Assembly (NCBI GenBank): GCA_025464025.1
Contig: JAODBP010000047.1
Coordinates: 1-17,677, forward strand
Reading direction: 5' to 3'
Source: Actinomycetes bacterium
GTDB taxonomy: Bacteria; Actinomycetota; Acidimicrobiia; Acidimicrobiales; CADCSY01
DNA: 17,677 bases
The translations under genes and the position numbers were made by a program. Positions 7,504 to 13,734 of this stretch are shown here, piece by piece; positions within the stretch are counted from its first letter, which is position 1; every line of letters begins with the position of its first letter. Below the pieces are notes generated by a model. That model worked only from the letters and a program-made list of their open reading frames with translations, was not told where the DNA came from and made no database searches.

Positions 7504-8336
7504 GCGATGAGCTCCTTGACCAGCCGGTCGAGCGGGTCGTGGTGGTCGGGGGGCAGGGCGATGCCCGACAACCGCAGGGCGGCGTTGTCGAGCACCGAGT
7601 TGGCCGGTCGAGGCGCCGGTCGGTCGAGATCGGCACTGCTGATCGGTACGACGCGCGTCGGATCGTCACCTGCTCCGGCAAGGATGTCCCTCGCCAGCTG
7701 CCACCACGTCGTGGGTCCCTGGTTGGTGACGTGGAACACACCGGGGAGCCGCCCGAGGGCCAGCGTGCGGACCACGGCCGCCAGGTCGGCCGCCGACGTG
7801 GGGCACCCCCGCTGGTCGTCGACCATCCGCAGCTCGCCCGGTTCGGCGGCGAGGCGGAGCACGGTCTTCACGAAGTTGGCCCCGTGGCGCCCGAACACCC
7901 ACGACGTGCGGACCGTCGTCCAACCCGGGTCGAGCTCGAGCTCGCCGCCCCGCTTGGTGCGGCCGTAGACCGAGGCCGGCGCCGGCGCGTCCCACTCGTC
8001 GTACGCGCCCACCTTGGAGCCGTCGAACACGTAGTCGGTCGACAGGTAGACCACGTGCGCCCCGACCCGGCGGGCCCCGTCGGCCACGTGCCGGGTGCCG
8101 AGGGCGTTGACCCGGTTGGCCCGGTCGGGATCGGCCTCGCAGGCGTCGACCGCGGTCCACGCCGCGGCGTGCACGACCACGTCCGGGCGCAGCGAGGTGA
8201 TCGCCCCGACGACGGCGTCGCGGTCGCCCACGTCGAGCCGGTCGTGACCCGCGGCGACGACGTCGGCACCGGCGAAGACCTCGACCAGCTCCCGGCCGAG
8301 CTGGCCGCCGGCGCCGGTGACGAGGACGGTGGTCAC
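7500..8336 (-). CDS. rmlD: dTDP-4-dehydrorhamnose reductase
   Basis: This 278-residue cytoplasmic NAD(P)H-dependent reductase catalyses the last step of dTDP-L-rhamnose synthesis. It shows GAGGQLG (8-14), the pathway-typical AAAWTAVDACE (57-67), LSTDYVFDG (98-106; Thr100 and the following Asp-Tyr), YGRTK (Y124, K128), SWVFG (145-149) and the DDQRGCPT segment (173-180), all characteristic of RmlD. Length is normal for the family (about 280-300). The GTG start at 8336 is ten bases downstream of the rmlB stop, and no other start in this frame fits. The stop overlaps the ugd start (ATGA), so the two are probably translationally coupled. Its substrate needs the epimerase RmlC, which is not encoded in this window. 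Confidence 0.95.
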   Translation of the reverse strand: MTTVLVTGAGGQLGRELVEVFAGADVVAAGHDRLDVGDRDAVVGAITSLRPDVVVHAAAWTAVDACEADPDRANRVNALGTRHVADGARRVGAHVVYLSTDYVFDGSKVGAYDEWDAPAPASVYGRTKRGGELELDPGWTTVRTSWVFGRHGANFVKTVLRLAAEPGELRMVDDQRGCPTSAADLAAVVRTLALGRLPGVFHVTNQGPTTWWQLARDILAGAGDDPTRVVPISSADLDRPAPRPANSVLDNAALRLSGIALPPDHHDPLDRLVKELIA

Positions 8337-8346
8337 CCGAGCACCA

Positions 8347-9303
8347 TCACGAGGCCCTCAGGGGTTCCCACCACCACCGGTTGGCGCGGTACCACTCGAC
8401 GGTGGCGGCCAGCGCCTCGTCCAGGTCGTGGGCCGGCGCCCAGCCGAGGGCCCGCACCTTGGTCGTGTCGATCGAGTAGCGGCGGTCGTGGCCGAGGCGG
8501 TCGGCGACGGGCTCGATCATCGAGTCGTCCTGGCCCAGGAGGGCCAGGATCCGTTGCGTCAGGTCGAGGTTGGTGAGCTCGTTGCCCGGCCCGATGTTGT
8601 AGATCTCGCCGACCGCCCCGGTCCGCAGCACGAGGTCGAGGGCGGCGCAGTTGTCGTCGACGTGGCACCAGTCGCGGATGTTGAGGCCGTCGCCGTAGAG
8701 CGGCACCTTGCGGCCGTCGAGCAGGTTGGTCACGAACAGCGGGATGACCTTCTCGGGGTACTGGTACGGGCCGAAGTTGTTCGACGTGCGGGTGACCACC
8801 ACCGGCGCGCCGTGGGTCGTGAAGTGGGAGAGGGCGATGAGGTCGGAGCTGGCCTTGGACGCGCTGTACGGGCTCCGGGGGTCGAGCCGGTCGGCCTCGG
8901 TCGACGAGCCGGTCTCGACCGAGCCGTAGACCTCGTCGGTCGAGATGTGCACGATCCGCTCGACGCCGGCCCGGCGGGCCACGTCCATCACCACGTTGGT
9001 ACCGCCGCAGTTGGTGCGGACGAAGTCGTCGGGAGCGACGATCGACCGGTCGACGTGGCTCTCGGCCGCGAAGTGCACGACGGCGTCATGGCCCTGCACG
9101 GCCTCGGCGAACGACTCGCGGTCGCACACGTCGCCCTTCACGAAGGCGAACCGGGGGTCGCCCTCCAGGTCACGCAGGTTGTCAGGGTTGCCGGCGTAGG
9201 TGAGCGAGTCGTAGACGGTGACGTGGTCGTCGCCGTGGGCGAGGACCCAGCGCGCGTAGTTGGAGCCGATGAACCCGGCCCCGCCGGTGACGAGGAGCCG
9301 CAC
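8347..9303 (-). CDS. rmlB: dTDP-glucose 4,6-dehydratase
   Basis: This 318-residue NAD-dependent SDR converts dTDP-glucose to dTDP-4-keto-6-deoxyglucose. Motifs include GGAGFIGSNY (7-16), YDSLTYAGN (31-39), HFAAESHVDRSI (77-88), ISTDEVYGS (120-128; the Thr122-Asp-Glu triad of the dehydratases) and SPYSASK (Tyr146, Lys150). The C-terminal half has NNFGPYQYPEKVIPLF and the RDWCHVDDN motif, all classic for RmlB. It is slightly short compared with the common ~330 residues but complete. The GTG start at 9303 sits at the first beta strand and has no Shine-Dalgarno sequence; a TAGCCT box ends 6 nt before it. rmlA lies 24 bp upstream and rmlD 10 bp downstream. Confidence 0.96.
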   Translation of the reverse strand: MRLLVTGGAGFIGSNYARWVLAHGDDHVTVYDSLTYAGNPDNLRDLEGDPRFAFVKGDVCDRESFAEAVQGHDAVVHFAAESHVDRSIVAPDDFVRTNCGGTNVVMDVARRAGVERIVHISTDEVYGSVETGSSTEADRLDPRSPYSASKASSDLIALSHFTTHGAPVVVTRTSNNFGPYQYPEKVIPLFVTNLLDGRKVPLYGDGLNIRDWCHVDDNCAALDLVLRTGAVGEIYNIGPGNELTNLDLTQRILALLGQDDSMIEPVADRLGHDRRYSIDTTKVRALGWAPAHDLDEALAATVEWYRANRWWWEPLRAS

Positions 9304-9309
9304 GCAGGA

Positions 9310-9315
9310 AGGCTA
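9310..9315 (-). promoter_or_regulatory. TAGCCT -10-like box positioned for leaderless rmlB
   Basis: In the 24-bp rmlA-rmlB gap, CCACTAGCCT on the - strand provides a TANNNT hexamer followed by exactly 6 bases (TCCTGC) and then the GTG of rmlB. Transcription starting ~7 nt after the hexamer would begin at the start codon. The gap has no Shine-Dalgarno sequence (it even contains CCTTCC). No clear -35 element is visible. Confidence 0.4.
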
Positions 9316-9327
9316 GTGGCCGGTGCG

Positions 9328-10410
9328 TCAGGCCAGGTCGACGTGCGAGTGGTCGCCGAGCGTGAGGCGGGTGGCCCCCCGCCGGGCCTCGGTGCGCACG
9401 ATCTCGACCTCCTTGCCCAGGAGGGAATCGACGATGCGCCCGGCATCGACGATTCGGCTCCCCTCGAGGATCACCGAGTGCTCGACCTCGGACCCGGTGA
9501 TCACGCACCGGTCGCCGATGGCGGTGAACGGCCCGACGAAGCTGTCGGTCACGAGGGTGCCGGCGCCGATGATGGCCGGACCCCGAACCGTGGAGCGCAC
9601 GATCGCGGCCCCCGCCTCGATCACGACGCGGCCCTCGACGCTGCTCTCGGCGTCGACGGACCCGTCGGTGCGGGCATCCATCCGCTCGAGCAGGAGGCGG
9701 TTGGCCTCGAGCAGCGGGTCCTTCTTGCCGGTGTCGATCCACCAGCCGTGCAGCTCGCGCGCCGTCACCACGTGCCCCTGGTCGACGAGCCACTGGATGG
9801 CATCGGTGATCTCGAGCTCGCCCCGGGCCGACGGCTGGATGGCTCGGACGGCGTCGTGGATCCGGGCGTCGAAGAGGTAGACACCGACGAGCGCCAGGTC
9901 CGACGGCGGGTCGGCCGGCTTCTCGACCAGCCGCACGACCTGGCCGGCCGCGTCGAGCTCGGCCACGCCGAACTGCCGCGGGTCGTCGACCTTGCGCAGC
10001 AGGATGAGCGCCGCCGGCGCCCCTTCGAGCCGGCCCCGCTCGGCCTCGAAGGCGTCGACGAACTCGGTGAGGCTGGCCTCGAGCAGGTTGTCGCCGAGGT
10101 ACATGACGAAGTCGTCGTCGCCGAGGAACTCGTGGGCGATGAGCACGCAGTGGGCCAGCCCCAGCGGCTCGTCCTGGCGGATGTAGGTGACCCGGAGGCC
10201 CCAGGCCGATCCGTCGCCGACGGCGGCCATCACCTCCTGGCGGGTGTCGCCGACGATGATGCCGACGTCGACGATGCCGGCGGTGGCCATGGCCTCGAGC
10301 CCGTAGAACAGGATCGGCTTGTTGGCCACCGGCACCAGCTGCTTGGCGCTGGTGTGGGTGAGCGGCCGGAGCCGGCTGCCGGCGCCGCCGGCGAGGATCA
10401 GGGCGCGCAC
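9328..10410 (-). CDS. rmlA: Glucose-1-phosphate thymidylyltransferase, long form
   Basis: This 360-residue enzyme makes dTDP-glucose from dTTP and glucose 1-phosphate, the first step of dTDP-rhamnose synthesis. N-terminal motifs are AGGAGSRLRPLTHT (7-20), AKQLVPVANKPI (22-33), EPLGLAHCV (81-89), YLGDNLL (104-110) and LVEKPADPPSD (161-171), followed by GWWIDTGKKDPLLEAN (222-237). About 245-345 is a left-handed beta-helix-like extension with repeated I/V-x-G turns, which marks the long (StrD-like) form as opposed to the ~290-residue E. coli type. The GTG at 10410 follows the LCP stop by 7 nt and is where relatives begin; the upstream in-frame sequence is low-complexity and overlaps LCP. Assignment rests on the HTSAKQLVPVANKP stretch and on the adjacent rmlB and rmlD. 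Confidence 0.94.
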   Translation of the reverse strand: MRALILAGGAGSRLRPLTHTSAKQLVPVANKPILFYGLEAMATAGIVDVGIIVGDTRQEVMAAVGDGSAWGLRVTYIRQDEPLGLAHCVLIAHEFLGDDDFVMYLGDNLLEASLTEFVDAFEAERGRLEGAPAALILLRKVDDPRQFGVAELDAAGQVVRLVEKPADPPSDLALVGVYLFDARIHDAVRAIQPSARGELEITDAIQWLVDQGHVVTARELHGWWIDTGKKDPLLEANRLLLERMDARTDGSVDAESSVEGRVVIEAGAAIVRSTVRGPAIIGAGTLVTDSFVGPFTAIGDRCVITGSEVEHSVILEGSRIVDAGRIVDSLLGKEVEIVRTEARRGATRLTLGDHSHVDLA

Positions 10411-10417
10411 GGGACGC

Positions 10418-11818
10418 TCAGCACTCGGGCGCGGCCGGCGGCTTGGTGGCCTGCGGCAGCGTCGTGGTCGACTGCGTGGTCGCCGCCCGGGGCGTGGCCA
10501 GCACGCCACCGAAGTCGGTGCCGGTGACCAGCACGACGTCGACGCCCTCGAGCCCCGGGTACGACTGGATGGTGGCCCCGTTGGCCAGGTAGCGCTCGAG
10601 CAGCTGGGCCTTGGCCTCCTGGCCGGCGCCGTAGCGGATCGTCGTGCGGCTGGTGCGGCTGGCGTCGCCCGGGGCCGTCAGCGTGAACTGCGACTGCTGG
10701 AGGGCCGACGAGGCGTCGCCGGCCTGGCCCGGCGTGCCACTGCCGTTGAGCACGCGCACCGTGACCGCCGAGGGCGCCACGTCGACCGCGGCGGCCGGCG
10801 GCGAGCCCCGGAAGACCTGGAAGATCGACTCGGCCGTCGCCTTGTCCTTGTCGAGGATCTTCAGCACGGCCGCGGCGCCGACGCGGGTGTTGGTCACCGG
10901 CAGCGAGTACTGCTGGAGCGTCTCGGGCGACAGCGAGCGGAAGTTCTTGCCCAGGTTGACGACGTCCTTCAGGTCGAGCGACTTGCTGACCTTCACGTTC
11001 TTCAGGCCGACGTTCACCAGCCGGTTGAGGCGGGCCGGGTTGGTGAGGCCCTTCGACAGCGCCTCGCGGAGGGCCCGGCGGATGAAGTCCTGCTGGCGGC
11101 TGATGCGGCCGAGGTCGCCCGTCGGGTCGCTCTTCCAGCGCCCGTTCTCCTGGTACTGGAAGTGGCGGCTGCGCACGTAGGCGAGCGCCTGGTCGCCATG
11201 GAGCTCGACGCAGCCCGTGTCGAGGATGTTGAGGCCGGTCACCCGGTCGCGCACCGGCGTGGCCAGGTAGATCGTCACGCCGCCGACGGCGTCGACCAGG
11301 CCCTGGAAGCCCTTGAAGTCGACCTGGGCGTAGTGGTGGATCGGGATGTTGAAGTTGGTCTTGATCGTCTCGATGAGCTGCTCGGGCCCGTCCTCGAACG
11401 CGGTGTTGATCCGCTGGTTGTGGCCGTCGGGGGCGATGGGCAGCCAGAGGTCGCGCGGGAACGAGACCATCGCTGCCTTGCGGGTGCGGGGGTCGACCCG
11501 GACGAGGATGATCGTGTCGGCCCGCTGGCCGCCGGTGTCGCTCGTGTTGCCGAAGTGGTTCTGGTCGCTCGACCCCTCCTCGACGAAGGCGCGGGAGTCG
11601 CTCCCCACCAGGAGGAAGTTCTGGGGGTCGCCCGGCGGGGTCTGGGCGGCCAGGGTGTGGGGCGCCAGGTCGATCTTCGGGAGCTTCCCGAACTGGTAGT
11701 AGAAGTAGCCCAGCCCGCCCGCGCCGGTCAGGCACACCACGATGAGCGCGAGGTTGAAGGCGATGAGCAGGCGCTGCGGCCAGGTGCGGCGCAGGCGCGC
11801 TCCGGCGGGAGCGGTCAT
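10418..11818 (-). CDS. LytR-CpsA-Psr family glycopolymer ligase
   Basis: This 466-residue membrane protein should transfer a lipid-linked glycopolymer onto peptidoglycan outside the cell. It has a short basic N-terminus, a transmembrane segment (about 18-38) and an LCP catalytic domain from about 65 to 255. That domain carries VGSDSR (71-76), QRADTIILVRVD (98-109), VSFPRDLWL (118-126), RINTAF (136-141), DFKGFQGLVDAVGG (167-180), ALAYVRSRH (211-219) and GRISRQQDFI (237-246); the conserved Arg and Asp residues are present. A LytR_C-like domain (about 350-432, starting VTVRVLNGSGTPG) and a Thr/Pro/Ala tail ending in Cys466 follow. The ATG at 11818 precedes the charged N-terminus; no strong Shine-Dalgarno sequence is seen. 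It heads the sugar-nucleotide operon, which supports a role in attaching the polymer made by these genes. Confidence 0.94.
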   Translation of the reverse strand: MTAPAGARLRRTWPQRLLIAFNLALIVVCLTGAGGLGYFYYQFGKLPKIDLAPHTLAAQTPPGDPQNFLLVGSDSRAFVEEGSSDQNHFGNTSDTGGQRADTIILVRVDPRTRKAAMVSFPRDLWLPIAPDGHNQRINTAFEDGPEQLIETIKTNFNIPIHHYAQVDFKGFQGLVDAVGGVTIYLATPVRDRVTGLNILDTGCVELHGDQALAYVRSRHFQYQENGRWKSDPTGDLGRISRQQDFIRRALREALSKGLTNPARLNRLVNVGLKNVKVSKSLDLKDVVNLGKNFRSLSPETLQQYSLPVTNTRVGAAAVLKILDKDKATAESIFQVFRGSPPAAAVDVAPSAVTVRVLNGSGTPGQAGDASSALQQSQFTLTAPGDASRTSRTTIRYGAGQEAKAQLLERYLANGATIQSYPGLEGVDVVLVTGTDFGGVLATPRAATTQSTTTLPQATKPPAAPEC

Positions 11819-11829
11819 GACGGGCGCCG

Positions 11830-11835
11830 AGCGTA
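11830..11835 (-). promoter_or_regulatory. TACGCT -10-like box before the LCP gene
   Basis: CCACTACGCT on the - strand contains a TANNNT hexamer ending 11 nt before the LCP ATG. It lies directly downstream of a hairpin (11841-11855) that follows the CWB2 gene, so termination and re-initiation may occur here. No good -35 match is seen. Confidence 0.35.
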
Positions 11836-11840
11836 GTGGC

Positions 11841-11855
11841 GGGTCGCCCCGACCC
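11841..11855 (-). terminator. Compact hairpin after the CarboxypepD/CWB2 gene
   Basis: GGGTCG-CCC-CGACCC is a perfect 6-bp inverted repeat with a 3-nt loop, starting 4 nt after the - strand stop codon (11860-11862). There is no T-tract. Position and GC-only stem fit a U-less terminator separating the surface-protein genes from the LCP-led operon. Confidence 0.4.
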
Positions 11856-11859
11856 CTGG

Positions 11860-13686
11860 TCAGCAGCGATCCGTGTCGGCGCAGCTGGCGGCGGGCAGGG
11901 CGGCGAGGCTGGCGTAGGCCGCCGCCGGGACCTGGGCCGGCCCGCCGACCACGGTCAGCGACGACAGCTCGTCGGCGTGGTCCTCGAGGAGCTGCTGGGT
12001 GGCGGGGCCCAGGAGCAGGAGAGGCCCACCGCCGCGCGCCGCGGCCACGGCGGCGACGAGGCCGTCGGACCAGCTCCGCCCGCTGGTCACCCACGCCGCC
12101 TCCCACGGCAGTCCCTCGATCTCGCCCATGCGGGCGACGCGAGCCGACGTGTCGTAGCGGTCGCGGCCACCGACCCGGCCGACGTGGGGCACCGTGCGGG
12201 CCACGGCGGCCAGCACCGCGTCGCTGATCGCACCCGGGCCACCGACGGCGTCGACCGTGGCCATGCCCCCGATCACCTCGGCCGTGGCGTCGGGCAGCGT
12301 CGTGCGGCCGACGAGCAGGATCGGGCGACCTTCGAGGGCGGCCAAGGTGCCGATGGCGACGGCGTCGGGCCAGTCGTCGTCGGCCACCAGGTAGGCGCCG
12401 GCACTCGTGTCGAGCCGGCCGGCGACGGCGGCCGCCGTGGCGTAGCGGTCGGGACCGGCGACCCGGTCGACCTTGACGCCGGCCGCGGTCAGGGCCTGCT
12501 CCACGGCCGGGCCGAGGGCACGCGTCCCGCCGAGCAGCACGGCGTCGGTCACGTCGTGCTGCTGGACGTAGGCCAGCACGGACGGGGCCAGGGCGCCGGC
12601 CGGGGTCAGCAGCAGCGGCGCGTCCAGCGATGCGGCCAGCGGCGCGGCGGCCAGGGCATCGACCGGTGAGCCGGTGCCGACCAGCACGATCGCCTCCGAC
12701 GGCTGGGCCGAGGCCACGGCGACGGCGGTGGCCACCCGGTCCGCCCCGGCCAGGCGGGCCACGTGGCTCGCCGGCACGGTCAGGGCCAACCCGCTCACGG
12801 CCTGGCCGGCCGTGACCGTCACGTCCGTGCCGACGATGTCGGTCGCCGGGCAGAGCCCGGCGCCGACGTGGTAGGTGCCGGGCGGCAGGCCCCCGAGCGT
12901 GAACGTCCCGTCGGGACGGGCCCGGGTGGCGGCGTTGATCGTGATCCCGGTCGGGTTGCGCCCGGGCGGCGCGGCCCGCAGGCAGGCGCCCTCGTGGGCG
13001 GCGCCGGTGCCGTCGTCGACGCGGCCCGAGATCGTGGCGCCGGTCGCCAGCGCCACGTCGGCCGCCGCGGTGGCGCCGGCCGAGATCGTCGTCACCCGGG
13101 CCGTCGCCGGGTCGAGGCCGCCGCCGAGGAACTGCCCGACCAACGACGGGTTCGGGCGGCAGTCGGCGAACAGCAGCAGCACGCCGCCGGCCGCCAGCGG
13201 CCCGGCCCGGTAGCGGCCGTCGCGAGCCGAGGTCGTCGACGTCACCACGGCCAGCTCGGCCTTGTCGACCACGTGCACGCAGGCGGAGCCGACCGGACGG
13301 CCGGCGTCGTCGGTGATCCGACCGGTGACGAAGCCGCCGGCCACCAGGGTGGCGTCCTCGGTGGTGGTGGCGCCCGCGGTGACGACCACGCCCTCCTTGG
13401 TCTGCCCGACGTAGGTGGGCTCGGGATCGCAGTCCTCGAGGAGCAGGACGTAGCTCCCGGGCTGGAGCCCGGTCAGCTCGTAGCGGCCGTCGGCACCGGT
13501 CTCGGTGTCGGCGAGGTCCCCGCCGGTGAGACCGAGGAGGCCGACGCAGACGTCGGCCAGCGGCGAGCCGCCGGCGTCGACGACCCGGCCGGCGACCCGG
13601 CCCGAGGCCTCGGCCCCGCCGGCCACGGCCGGCAGGCCGGCCACCAGCGTGAACGCCACCACGGACGAGAGGACCCGTCGCCGCAT
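11860..13686 (-). CDS. Secreted protein with three Cys-paired beta-sandwich domains and three CWB2 repeats
   Basis: This 608-residue exported wall protein starts with a signal peptide (1-28, MRRR then a hydrophobic core ending AEASG). Three CarboxypepD_reg/CNA-B-like domains follow at about 29-115, 117-213 and 217-303. Each begins with a G-x-V/I-x-G-R-V/I strand, contains a D-G-x-Y/F segment (D67-G, D156-G, D259-G), and has one pair of cysteines: C47/C86, C136/C176, C235/C279. Then come three PF04122-like cell-wall-binding repeats, each opened by an R-x-x-G-x-D-R motif (RLAGADRVAT 311, RVAGPDRYAT 408, RVGGRDRYDT 504). Another Cys pair (C602, C608) closes the protein. The ATG at 13686 has a canonical GGAGG 7 nt upstream; an in-frame ATG 33 nt earlier gives a poorer signal peptide. 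The gene is downstream of the S-layer-like gene and in the same direction, with a hairpin over its start. Confidence 0.9.
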   Translation of the reverse strand: MRRRVLSSVVAFTLVAGLPAVAGGAEASGRVAGRVVDAGGSPLADVCVGLLGLTGGDLADTETGADGRYELTGLQPGSYVLLLEDCDPEPTYVGQTKEGVVVTAGATTTEDATLVAGGFVTGRITDDAGRPVGSACVHVVDKAELAVVTSTTSARDGRYRAGPLAAGGVLLLFADCRPNPSLVGQFLGGGLDPATARVTTISAGATAAADVALATGATISGRVDDGTGAAHEGACLRAAPPGRNPTGITINAATRARPDGTFTLGGLPPGTYHVGAGLCPATDIVGTDVTVTAGQAVSGLALTVPASHVARLAGADRVATAVAVASAQPSEAIVLVGTGSPVDALAAAPLAASLDAPLLLTPAGALAPSVLAYVQQHDVTDAVLLGGTRALGPAVEQALTAAGVKVDRVAGPDRYATAAAVAGRLDTSAGAYLVADDDWPDAVAIGTLAALEGRPILLVGRTTLPDATAEVIGGMATVDAVGGPGAISDAVLAAVARTVPHVGRVGGRDRYDTSARVARMGEIEGLPWEAAWVTSGRSWSDGLVAAVAAARGGGPLLLLGPATQQLLEDHADELSSLTVVGGPAQVPAAAYASLAALPAASCADTDRC

Positions 13687-13719
13687 GCTCCAACCTCCGT
13701 CCCGGGGAGGCCGGAGCAT
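13685..13719 (-). promoter_or_regulatory. Hairpin burying the ribosome binding site and start codon
   Basis: In the - strand RNA, AUGCUCC-GG-CCUCC pairs with GGAGG-UU-GGAGCAU around a 7-nt loop (CCGGGAC). The two GG/UU positions can form G-U wobbles, giving 14 consecutive pairs. The 3' arm contains the GGAGG Shine-Dalgarno sequence (13694-13698) and the first two bases of the ATG at 13686. The 5' arm starts 15 nt after the upstream gene's stop codon. It could act as a translational gate, a coupling device, or a terminator/attenuator between the two CWB2 genes. Confidence 0.5.
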
Positions 13720-13734
13720 ACGGCGACGGCAGCC

